64,000 nt of DNA from Steromphala cineraria (Eukaryota > Mollusca > Gastropoda > Trochida > Trochidae): NCBI GenBank assembly GCA_916613615.1, contig OU744731.1:19190328-19254327 (forward strand). The letters are read 5' to 3'. Position 1 is the first letter of the stretch. The number at the start of each line of letters is the position of its first letter. Position numbers and translations under genes: made by a program. The notes under the pieces are model-generated. The model searched no databases. It was not told where the DNA came from and saw only the letters and a program-made list of their open reading frames with translations. This document shows, piece by piece, positions 39,480-49,345 of the stretch.

Positions 39480-41399
39480 CATATGAAATGTAACTCTGCT
39501 CCATCTGTTGAATATGATTTGTTATCATAGTGTTATACTGTGAGAAGGTTCGCCAGAAATACACACTGTATAATCTTGGATCAATGTAAACCTCATTGCC
39601 TCGCAAATCATTTAAGAAGGAGGAAAATATGACATATTGATACGATCCAGACATACTTTCATTCAGTGTGATATTTAAGTAATTTGTTCTTGAGGCACGG
39701 TATCTCAGACAAAGTTTGACAGCAGCAAGTGATTTACATTTGTAAGACGTTAACAAAATCTGAAAAAGTCAACAAGCTGAGTCCATTGGTGAGCTTCTTT
39801 TGAAACACCATCAAGGTAAAGAAAGTGTTAATTGATGATATATTATAATAACCGAGAAACCAATTGAATAATCTATGTAAGAGTTTTAGAATATCTAATG
39901 ATGATTAAACATAGAATAATATTAAAGATCTCTTAAATAGTGGTAACGGTTTGCTTTGTGAATAACCATGCTTTGCGATACCCCATAATGAGAAATGTTG
40001 CACTCCATTTCATAGTTTGTTCTCTAGGTTAAAGTGTGATTTTGAAATTTAACATTGTATTTTTAAAATAAAAACTAAAAACTGAACCATATTTTGTCGG
40101 AAAAAATGCAATTGTTTTTACAAAACTTAAATTCACCACTTACACTACTACGAGATCTTAAACACATCTGTTATAATAAGCAGCCGCCCCACTCGTATTA
40201 CTGGCTATAACTTTTTTCCACTAAGCTTTCCAGAACTCTTATTCATAACTTACCTCTTTTACCTTAGGGGAACATTCACTTTCAAGGTAAAAGTTCAAGA
40301 TCACTAGATACAAAATAACTAAAAAAATCTTTGTAAACACTATGACATGGCAAGTTTCTTTTGGTATGAAGCACTAATTTGGTATATATCACCTTTGGAA
40401 AAGTTTTAGAAAAAGGAATGGTTTTCTCTACAAACCATCGAAGGTCAATGTTACAACAAAGTCGCGACTTAAGCATGGTTTAGCGAAAATACTTTATTTC
40501 AACTTTTAACAGTTTTAATCATTAAAAGATTGTTATACTCAATTTATATTGTTCATTGCTTGTGTGACCTTGAGAGGTCAAGGTCACGAGATATGAGTTA
40601 AATATTGCAATGTACACCAAATGTGGATATAACCTTATCCCATTAAACTTTCTCTCCTCATGTACATATGGTACATTGTATTTTCAATGAACAAAATTAA
40701 AACTTTAACCATATTTTGTCAAAAAACTCAATTGTTTTTACAGAACTTAAATTCACCACTTTCTCTTCTACAATTCCCCTAAAATACACCTCTTAATATA
40801 AATCTACTATATGCACATGCATACACCTAGTATTTGCTTCTTGATTTACCGTGTAAAATTATCCTGGACACTAGGGGAACTTTAGGTATATTGCATTTCA
40901 TATACTTGTTTTTGTTTGTGTATGTAGCACTGGTATTCAATGCATTGGTAATATTATTGGTGATATACTGAATATATATACGAAGTACTCTATAACATTT
41001 GAGATAAAATGTAATATCATGGTCATTTGTATAAAATGGTATAAAGTTGTCTTATTAACATTCATAATGGGATGATATTTGTACAAGGTGTGTTCAGTTA
41101 AATGCTCTTTGTCAGCTATACTGGCCATTGTGTCAATATTGTAGGTATCAATTAATTGATGAGGCAATGACATGAGGTACAATAAAATCCAAATATATGT
41201 ATTTTACTAGGTACAGGTACGTTCCTTAAGTTTTTTCATTTATCTACGTATTCTTGTGCAATTATCATGTAATTTGGAATATCTTTCAGGCATCCTAACA
41301 TTGCAAAAACTTAACGGATCACACTGAAATTTCACTACATAAGTAAAGATTCAATTTGTGTAAACATACATGTATATGTGTTACAGTCAATATGTCAAA

Positions 41400-41542
41400 T
41401 CAGTCATTTTGCCAAATGCCTGAACGATTTAGTCATTTGATCAAATGACTGTGACCACCAGGCATTTTACAAAATGACTACTTTTTTCAGTCATTTGACT
41501 AATTGACTGAAAATTAACACCAGGCATTTTACTAAATGCCTA
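41400..41542. repeat. Cluster of five ~21-bp palindromes at ~30-bp spacing
   Basis: Five near-perfect palindromes start at about 41,401, 41,430, 41,459, 41,489 and 41,521. They are built from (A/C)AG(T/G)CATTT and AAATG(A/C)CT half-sites. The second, AGTCATTTGATCAAATGACT, is a perfect 20-bp palindrome. GTCATTT and GGCATTT half-sites mix between and within units. Each unit can form its own hairpin. Confidence 0.85.
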
Positions 41543-43039
41543 AATATGAGAAAAGATAATTTTTGATGAATTAATTTTTTTTCAGAGCATCAAGACTTAG
41601 TTGTAGAACACTAAACAAACAAACATATTTACACTGTTGTAGCATTCATGTACATTCATATGCCCCTGATATGGCTGTTATTGAACACTATTTATTGCAA
41701 CAGTTTAGACTCACACAGGTTACATTTCATAAAGCCCTGTCCACCCCTCGTCGATTCTGATTTGGCAGCCTCACGTAGTGATATCAATTTATATTTTACA
41801 ATTTCTTCCAAATTTAAAAAAAATTCTGAGCAAAGATTAAACTGATTTCTTGAAAATTGTCCTTTCAATCCACTTTTAATTATCACTTTTGGAGATCATG
41901 AGGTGCTCCGATGAAAAGGAAAATATCCATAAGTTGTTACGCCACCCCTTTGAGGTCAGAGTCTTCAACACATAACATTTTGTCAAATGATGGTGTTTCT
42001 TTGGTCTCCAAACAGCATCGATTTTAACACTGTTACAGCAGGGAATTTGCCATGGTAGCCTTGTACTGTGACTAGGGTTAATGGAGTGTACTTGTTTGTA
42101 AAATGTATTGCCTAGCCACTGATTGTTCATATGCACTATATCATTGTGTTTGTTTTCAATAAGTTGATGAAGTTGTTATAAAACACTTGATGTGATTAAT
42201 AGCATATTAACTACTTCAAATGTGTCGCGGATCGACAAGGAACGTTCATCAAGTTGAGTGTAATTAACAAAAGATGATATACGTTTTAATCTTAGTTAGT
42301 TGATATTCATCATGCTTTTTCCAGATCTCATAATAATTTTGTTATTAAGTGATATACTGTGTACACATTTTTTATCATTCCATACTGATCACTGAATATG
42401 TGAAAGAAATTGACAATGTTTCCTGATGAATAGGTTAATGGACTAATCAATAGCTGCTTATTTATATTGACAACAACAACCACAAAAACAAATTAAGCCG
42501 AAAAAAACTTTGCAAAGTACTCGTTATACTTAACATTAATGTTATGTATGTAATAGCGCTATGTGAAATGTTCTAGGCCATCACAACCTATCCAGGTAGG
42601 ACAAATGTTTAGTCATGATCAATTATCCGTGAACCATAAATCATTTTCAGATGACTAAAGCATTGCCCTAGCCTATTGTCTCCGGAGACTTAACCCAGAC
42701 AGGGAGTATACAAATACATATGTATGTAGAGTGCTGTCACGGATTGTCTGGGTGCTGAGAGCAAAATACTTTGATATACGCAATTGTTGATTGTCGCAAA
42801 TCTTGAAATTGGATGCAGCATTGACATCATTTATTTTCAGGAGTATCGATTCGTATCATGTTGTTTCTGTATTGCAATATTACGATATACTGAAAACCCC
42901 CCAGCACATTCTAAGTTATAATTGATATATAATCTTTAATGATAAAAATACCGTAAACCATTAAACAATCTTTGTAATCTCATTTTAAACTTTGCAATCT
43001 GGTGCATCTCTTAAAAACAATATGATTTCGAAAACTTGT

Positions 43040-43329
43040 CAATAACTTGTTTTTTTTATATGATGCTATGCTTTAGTTCAGCAATAAAATCATACTGTAA
43101 AACGAGAATTTTAAACGATATTAACCACATTGTTTCACAAACTTTATGAGAAGAGGCACACTACGATTATGTCGAACATAATAACTCAATAACTTGGTTT
43201 TTTTTCATATGATGCTATGCTTTAGTTCAGCAATCAAATCATACTGTAAAACGAGAATATTTAAACGATATATATCACATTGCTTCACAAACTTTATGAG
43301 AAGAGGCACACTACGATTATCTCGAACAT
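43040..43329 (+). repeat. 147-bp tandem duplication
   Basis: 43,040-43,186 and 43,187-43,329 both run CAATAACTTG, ATGATGCTATGCTTTAGTTC, CATACTGTAAAACGAGAAT, CACAAACTTTATGAGAAGAG, CACTACGATTAT. The single-copy equivalent in the other long repeat is near 33,050-33,170. Confidence 0.9.
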
Positions 43330-43900
43330 TCAACCAATGTAAGATGTTAATAATAGATTATTGATGAAGCGGATCAGAACGTTATCCACCGCTTGTCCAT
43401 TTACAAAACAGCAAGTCGTCGGCTATTGAATTGAATCAATATTAATTTCAAAGTACAGAAGAAAAAAGCAACAAGAATTCATTTCTTAAATAAAAAAAAG
43501 AAAATGTTTATTTGATTGATATCTTCATTTCAATTCCACTATGTGGACCTTGTATCATTAATTCAGGAATGATCCAACTTATTGATATACAAGACATCGT
43601 AGCTTCTCTGTTAATTAACCATTTAAAGACAGGAAATTGGACCAGTTTGGAACATCTCGATGACTTTTTGATTTCATCCATCGACTAAACTGATCCATAA
43701 CCCGTTCTATGAAGTGAAGCGTCACAAACACATTTCACAAACGCTCGGTATCACATTTATGCCATTACAAAATAATGGGTAAATAGGGTAAAGAAATCAT
43801 CTCTTCTTCTTCTGATACTTGTAGAAAAATATTTATCAACCTTACTTGCAAACTTGATATCCGTAAAATTAGAATTATAAACGAATACATGATCATGTAC

Positions 43901-44164
43901 AATCTAGTTATAACTAGCTGTAATGTTATCGTCCCCTAAGTCCTTACGTTACATCTAGCTACTAACCCATCTGGTCGGTGTCACGCATAGAACGGGCTGA
44001 TCTCTTTGACGATAGGGATTTAGGTCACAATGTAGCAGAAAATCATAATTGCAAGTATGGTTATTGCCTAGATTGCATTCCTTAGATATTTTACCTCATG
44101 AGATTTTAATGCATAATTGAAGACATTAAGGGACGATAACATTACAGCTAGTTTTAACTAGATT
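43901..44164. mobile_element. MITE with 40-bp terminal inverted repeats
   Basis: AATCTAGTTATAACTAGCTG and TAATGTTATCGTCCCCTAAG (43,901-43,940) are mirrored at 44,125-44,164 with about four mismatches. The outermost 17 bp themselves contain a palindrome, CTAGTTATAACTAG. Length 264 bp. No convincing target-site duplication is seen. Its interior (44,016-44,122) has a close copy at 48,416-48,522, inside the putative intron of the Harbinger transposase. Confidence 0.8.
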
Positions 44165-44275
44165 GAGTCATGTGACACTGTGTCTTTTGTGTTTTTAACT
44201 TCTTCTGACCTGAATTGTTGGCTGTGTGTTTCTTTTTATCTTTTTATGAATTTTTTATTCATTTCATAATTACAG

Positions 44276-45306
44276 GAAGGCCTGGATGGACTGATGTACA
44301 AGTGCGTCTCCTTTTGGCCTTAAGGAAAGAGAATGACTCTCTCTTCTCAAAAGTCACCCAAAAGCAGGCTTGGCGGAAGGTCGCAGAGGAAATGCTGAAG
44401 AAAGGATATGAGTTGACTGGTGATGATTGTCACAGGAAATTTCTGTCGTTGAGATCAAGGTAAGGTTATGTGACCCCGATGTGATTCGTTGAAAGTGTAG
44501 AGTTTTTTTTACGAATAATATAAGGCTCTCTGACTATGCAGGATAGGATATTTCTTGCTTAATGCTCAATACTCGTCTTCAAATTTTAAGAGTACATACT
44601 CTTCAGCTTTAAAAATAATCTGGAGCCCTGTAAAGATTGTTATAATTATACTAGGTATGTATGCACAAATTAAATATATGCTTTAACACAGTCAAATATT
44701 GGCAAACGACAACCAGAGAAAAAACTGAGTATTGTGTCAAATGTGAATCAGTTATAATGTTTATCATATTATGGGTTCAAATCGTCTTTTACTTTGTTTC
44801 AATTTTTTTTATTCTTTAAACTAACAGTGTGTATCAATTTCAATTATATTAGGCACACGACGATAAAAGACAGAATGAAGAAAACTGGCCAGGGCAGAAT
44901 GGCATGGACGCATTTTAATACAATGGAGGACGTGTACAGCAAAGACCCCTCAGTTGAGCCAGTGGGTTCAGTATCGAGCTTAACAGTCACAGATACAGAG
45001 GAAGAGCATATTCAGCGAACACTAGACCCTCAAAGTATACCCTCTGGATCCAAGACACAACCACAAGATATGTCTCCATCCGCATCAAGCAGCACCAACT
45101 CGGCCAAAAAGCGGAACACTGTTATTTCGAGGAGGACAAGTGGAATAAGTTCATCCGACTTCTCTAATTTCGGTGTGCAGTTACAAAAACAGCATGAGGA
45201 AAGGATGGCCTTGGAGAAAGAATGCATGGAGGTGGAGAAGGAGAAGGTGAGGGTCTTGAAGGATCTGTCAACTTTCTTCTCTCAAAGCCAAACTAAAATA
45301 ATGTAA
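44276..45306 (+). CDS. Myb/SANT-like (trihelix) protein of a Harbinger-type element, partial 5'
   Basis: Two exons join in phase: 44,276-44,459 (acceptor TAATTACAG, donor AAG|GTAAGG) and 44,853-45,306 (acceptor TTATATTAG). The joined frame begins RPGWTDVQVRLLLALR with conserved tryptophans in TDVQ and QAWRKVAEEM regions, then ends its helical domain with DDCHRKFLSLRSRHTTIKDR. This is the trihelix Myb/SANT-like fold (about residues 1-75). A Ser/Thr-rich linker follows, then a charged C-terminal helix, QLQKQHEERMALEKECMEVE, likely a coiled coil. PIF/Harbinger transposons carry exactly such a second protein, which binds the element's DNA and assists the transposase. The decayed transposase faces it at 47,336-49,201. 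The first exon with the ATG was not found; the MITE at 43,901 may have separated or replaced it. No stop or frameshift is seen. A domesticated host gene is an alternative reading. Confidence 0.75.
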
Positions 45307-46578
45307 TAAGTTCTTGTTTTGTTTATCTAGCACTTGTACTAGATACTTAACCAAGATGAATCGATGTTATATTAGTTATGAAGGAACAGAGTGTTGCTAT
45401 AAAATTCTAATGTACCTCAAAGTGAATTGCAAAGTTTAATGATTTTGGATGACAAATAACCTCTATTGTTTTTACATATTGCTATTGGAGCTGATTGAAC
45501 TCAACTGTACAATACATTGTTTTAAGCTTATGGCAAAGCATGGTGTCTGGCGTCATTTATTGTTGTATTGTATTGTAAGCGGGGTATATATATAGCAATC
45601 ACATTCCGTCCATAATTCTGATATGCTTTTGTTTTATATGATGTCTTAAATGAAGCTCTAGATTTTTTTACCCCCGCCTTACAGCGTATGGATGGTTAGA
45701 CCAACAAATTATTTATATTTTTTGCAGTTTCCATGGAAACATGACTAAAACAGTGATTTTAAATTACTTTGTCCCGAACATTTTTCCTGAAATATACATG
45801 TCAGCTTCACCAAATTTGCCACATAATTATGTCAATCGTGATTGCTGTATATGCCTTGTGAGATTTAAACGATATATTGATTTTCTTTTCTGTAATTTCT
45901 TTGGCAAAAATGACTTACAAAATGACTGAACAAAAATAATTTTGTCCTCAGTACATCTCATAGAATATTCATGAGAACTACCTCAAATTTGAAACAAAGG
46001 TCAACCATTATCCCTAGATGAACCCTTTTAATTCTTAAAACCTATTCATGAATTTGGTATTGGGGTTTCAGTTGAAAGAAGACTTACTGTATACATAACT
46101 ATCATACAACTTTAACCAATTTTAATCAGTTTTACTATTTGAAATTCTATGAACAAAGTGGGGAGCGGGTAAATGTGAGCTCTGCTCGCTTCTTTACTTG
46201 TTTATCCCCTATAATGAAATGTTTGACAATTGTTCTCTGAAAAGGCTGAAGAAATAACTCAAATCATTTGATGCCTGTTGACTGTTTATTCTCAAATAAT
46301 TTGCAGATAGATCAGAGATGATTGTTATCATCGGTATACCATGATGGTATCTTCAATATGTAGTACCGCGATACTGTGTATCGATGTCAATCAGAGTTTG
46401 ACTAGAGTACAGACTTTATAATTCAATAATTGAAAACAGTCGATAAGAAATTACTCATAGTTGAAATGTTACTACATGACAACATATTGATGAGATAATT
46501 CTTTTTGGCCCAGAAGTAATTTGTTATACATCTGAATGAGCTTACCGGTATATAACAAACAAATATACAACTGTACAG
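45307..46578. other. Non-coding stretch between convergent Harbinger genes
   Basis: Downstream of the Myb-like gene. No coding signal; no canonical AATAAA was spotted close to the stop codon. Confidence 0.45.
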
Positions 46579-46922
46579 TAGAGGTGTAACGATACAGGAG
46601 GGTTGCGATACGATACATATCCCGATATGGGAGTCACGATACGATACGTATCCCGATACATATAATCCCCTGACATAATGATCTTTTCACAAACTTTTAG
46701 AGTCAGTTAATCTTGAGAAAGAATTGACTTGATGCTTTTTTATGTAATTGTGATATCATCAAACTTGCAAATTTTAGAAGAGGTTGTTTTGTGCATAATG
46801 AAGTATCATTTTAATGTATATCTCAGTTTTGAGCACCTATACTGAGAATTTATCATTGTTTTATGTATCCCGATACGCATCCTACGATACGATACGATAT
46901 ATTGCGTATCGTTACACCTCTA
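46579..46922. mobile_element. hAT-like MITE with 8-bp target-site duplication
   Basis: The ends TAGAGGTGTAACGATAC and GTATCGTTACACCTCTA are perfect inverted repeats. The flanks CTGTACAG (46,571-46,578) and CTGTACAG (46,923-46,930) are identical, an 8-bp target-site duplication typical of the hAT superfamily. Both subterminal regions are rich in CGATACGATAC motifs. Length 344 bp, non-coding. The target site is itself a palindrome. Confidence 0.93.
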
Positions 46923-47335
46923 CTGTACAGTATGTGATGGCAACATTGTTTATTTAAAAGGGAAATGGACATGGTGTAATGTTCACTTGAAATTGGACTT
47001 ATTTACCCAATTAGATTATTTGAAATTTATTCTACATCCCAGAAAGATGCGACTTCAAAGTTGGGTTTCTGCTTATACTTGTAGTATAATTGATTGAATG
47101 CAGTAAACTTTATTAACATTTGTTATGACTTCATTGTTTGTTGAACTCCATCACTATACTCACTATCTACAATGATATATGTAATATTGTAATAGTGGAT
47201 CACTGAAGTCTTTCGCTGTTGCAATAGTCTCATCATGGTCAATAATCCTATTACTGGGTAATACATACTGACTATTCAAGGGTTAGTTTACACATATAAT
47301 GTTGTCAAATTCTTATCTTTTTCATAGCTTAAACG
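46923..47335. other. Non-coding stretch
   Basis: No feature recognised. The expected final helices of the Harbinger transposase (the LACCVLHN-type region) were looked for here on the minus strand and not found. Confidence 0.45.
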
Positions 47336-49201
47336 TCACATCTTAGGTAAGTGACAACCCCAAGAGGTTAACCTACTGAACAAATCAAATATAAGAAGTT
47401 TTTTAAGTCGACGAAATTTCCCTTTGAGTAGCCCAAAAGCTCTTTCTATATCCACTCTTGTTGAACTATGGACGTGTGGAACTTCTTTTCCGATTCAGTG
47501 AGATGACCATTATCCCTGAAAGGGACAAGCAGAGATGTTTATAACGCGTACGCTGAATCTCCAAGGAGATGGTACTGAGGGGGCAGTGGGTTTTCTTCCC
47601 GGTACTTAAACAAAGGACTGTTGCGGAACACTCTGGAGTCGTGCACAGATCCTGGGTAAACACAAAAAATATCTAGGAATCGAAGCGAGGCGTGACACGC
47701 CCCCTGTAGGTGCATGGCAGGAAAACCTTTTCTGCAGATAAAGGAATCCCTGAAAGCATGATTGGGATGTAGGAACCATCCAGCATTCCAACCACTCCGG
47801 GGAAACCTGATCTGATACTCGCTCTCTCTGATAGTGAAGCATATTTCGAGTTTTTGGGCCAACTGATGTATTGAGGCTTAATTTGTTGTCCTGTCAATAT
47901 CCGACTGAAGTTACCTAAGTAGTAGTGAATTGATCCCTTACTTAAACCGAATCTGTCCACAACACTTCTGTAAACTTCTGTGTTACTTTTAAAAGTATTA
48001 TGCTAATGTTCTTTTCTCCAAGCTCACTGTCCTACATTCTGTAAGGGGGCCGAGAAGCTGTAGGAGATCCTGTGTACAAAGAGAAGATTATCTTATCATC
48101 AACAAGCACATGAACAATAGCTATAGTTGTTTACTTGTACACACAGAATAATACAATGTACAGCTTTTCTTCTTCAAATAATCATGTTCTCGTATCATTC
48201 TTTATTTTCTCTTTAATCAGAGTAACATTGATATAAATGATGTTTTAACTTGTGTACATATAAAGAGAATTGCATTCCCAAGATTGAAGTACTGTTTTCA
48301 ATATATCTATTGATCTCGGTTTCACAAGGAGATCAGTTCCATCAGTACTTCAAAAGCAACCTATATATACCGGTATATCAACTACAAGATCAACACAAAA
48401 TATGCATTTCACTAGAGATTTAGGTCACAATGTAGCAGAAAATCATCATTGCAAATATGGTTATTGCATAAATTGCATTCTTAAGATATTTTACCTGATG
48501 AGATTTTAATGCATAAATGAAGAGTAGATTTATGGTTTGGATGCAAATAAGAATATGAGAATTAAGTTTGGTGTGACCTGTGCGGTATAATAAGTTTTCA
48601 TCTTCCATAGATGTTCTTCATAATTATATACAGTTGCATTTTTAATTTTTGGCCAGTCATGTTTTGAAGGAAATACACATTATACTTAATATTTTTCGAT
48701 ACGTACATTTAGATATTATATTTGGAGAAAATTTATATCAGGTCGTTACAAATCGAGGACGATTTTAAAAATGTTATTCTTGGGGAAAAAAGGTTGGTTT
48801 TTTTTTTTCCAAAACATTACATAGACGTCTAAAAACTATACATAATCTAGACTCTAAAAATTGTCTTAATTGTTTGTGACCCACCCCAAAAATAACATTT
48901 CTAAACAATTGAAAAAATAAGAAAACGTCAATATTCGAGGATGGTAGGGTAACTCACTTGAAAAGAAGATCGATTCATTCGGAAATGCGCTTTGAATAAT
49001 CCGTCACCATAACGAGGCACCTCTTGCTTCACATAATTATCAATACGAACCGTTCCAAGTGGTTCACTTTGCTGTTGGAAGTATGCCTAGCTGTCCAACA
49101 ATTTGTGTAATCATCATGCTACTTTCATCTGAGAGTCGTTTCCTTGGTCTTGATCGTGCTAATTCGCTGATGACAAGTCCGAGATTTTCTTTGGACGCCA
49201 T
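47336..49201 (-). pseudogene. PIF/Harbinger transposase (HARBI1-like), broken
   Basis: Exon 1 runs from the ATG at 49,201 (in CAAGATGGCG, a strong start context) to a donor at 48,958 (CAA|GTGAGT). Exon 2 starts at 48,069 (TGTACACAG|GATC), and the join is in phase. Exon 1 reads MASKENLGLVISELARS...SSMMITQIVGQ, then shifts frame near 49,088 to QQQSEPLGTVRIDNYVKQ...DGLFKAHFRMNRSSFQ. Exon 2 reads DLLQLLGPLTECRTVSLEKR, shifts near 48,000, then NTEVYRSVVDRFGLSKGSIH and FPGVVGMLDGSYIPI with the first catalytic Asp at 47,778-47,780. It shifts again near 47,760, then PGSVHDSRVFRNSPLF with the second Asp. There is a TAA at 47,539-47,541 after LLGDSAYAL, another shift near 47,480, then HSSTRVDIERAFGLLKGKFR with the catalytic Glu. 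So all three catalytic residues are visible but in different frames. The C-terminal helices are missing. Confidence 0.88.
48416..48522 (+). repeat. Copy of the interior of the 43.9-kb MITE
   Basis: GATTTAGGTCACAATGTAGC...AGATTTTAATGCATAA matches 44,016-44,122 in the same orientation at roughly 90% identity by eye, without the terminal inverted repeats. It lies in the intron of the transposase pseudogene. The open frame at 48,420-48,608 is incidental. Confidence 0.85.
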
Positions 49202-49345
49202 CTTGGAAAGAACTCGCGCCTTTATTTACCGTTCAACTTCCGTTCGCGTGTACGCGCGTACAAGCTGGGCGAGTATTCGCGCTGTTTAACACGTTACAGG
49301 TGCGCTCAGATCCAATGCGAACTCTCGCGTGGGGAGGGGGCAGTG
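49202..49345. promoter_or_regulatory. CpG-rich, probably bidirectional promoter region
   Basis: A dense cluster of CpG (TTCGCGTGTACGCGCGTACA, ATTCGCGC, TCTCGCGTGGGG) stands in otherwise CpG-poor sequence. It lies directly upstream of the minus-strand transposase ATG, which itself sits in a CAAGATGGCG context like YY1/TISU start elements, and at the 5' end of the unit that carries the zinc-finger gene's first coding exons. A perfect 14-bp palindrome TGTACGCGCGTACA spans 49,249-49,262. The left breakpoint of the tandem duplication (49,272) falls inside it, so only the right part is repeated at 56,189-56,262. Promoter function is inference. Confidence 0.5.

Larger units (their letters stand above)
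39480..43880 (+). repeat. Long direct repeat, copy 2 (mosaic repeat)
   Basis: Diverged partner of 28,380-33,715 with the same block order (anchors listed there). The copy ends near 43,880 (CTTGATATCCGTAAAATT versus CTTGATTTCCGTAAAATT at 33,690), just before the MITE at 43,901. 39,990-41,984 includes partly matching sequence and the palindrome cluster at 41,400. Open frames inside it carry no recognisable domain. Confidence 0.75.

Noticed and set aside
41400..41542. CRISPR-like array (short repeats at ~30-bp spacing)
   Set aside because: The repeats are palindromes that vary from copy to copy, the gaps are only about 8-10 bp, there are no cas genes, and the DNA is animal nuclear.
44016..48522. 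LTR-like direct repeats bounding a 4.4-kb element (44,016-44,122 and 48,416-48,522)
   Set aside because: Only 107 bp long, no TG...CA ends, no gag-pol between them, and the left copy is the interior of a MITE while the right lies in a transposase intron.
49059..49289. 76-codon plus-strand frame at 49,059-49,289
   Set aside because: Antisense to exon 1 of the Harbinger transposase pseudogene, whose minus-strand reading gives recognisable family sequence.
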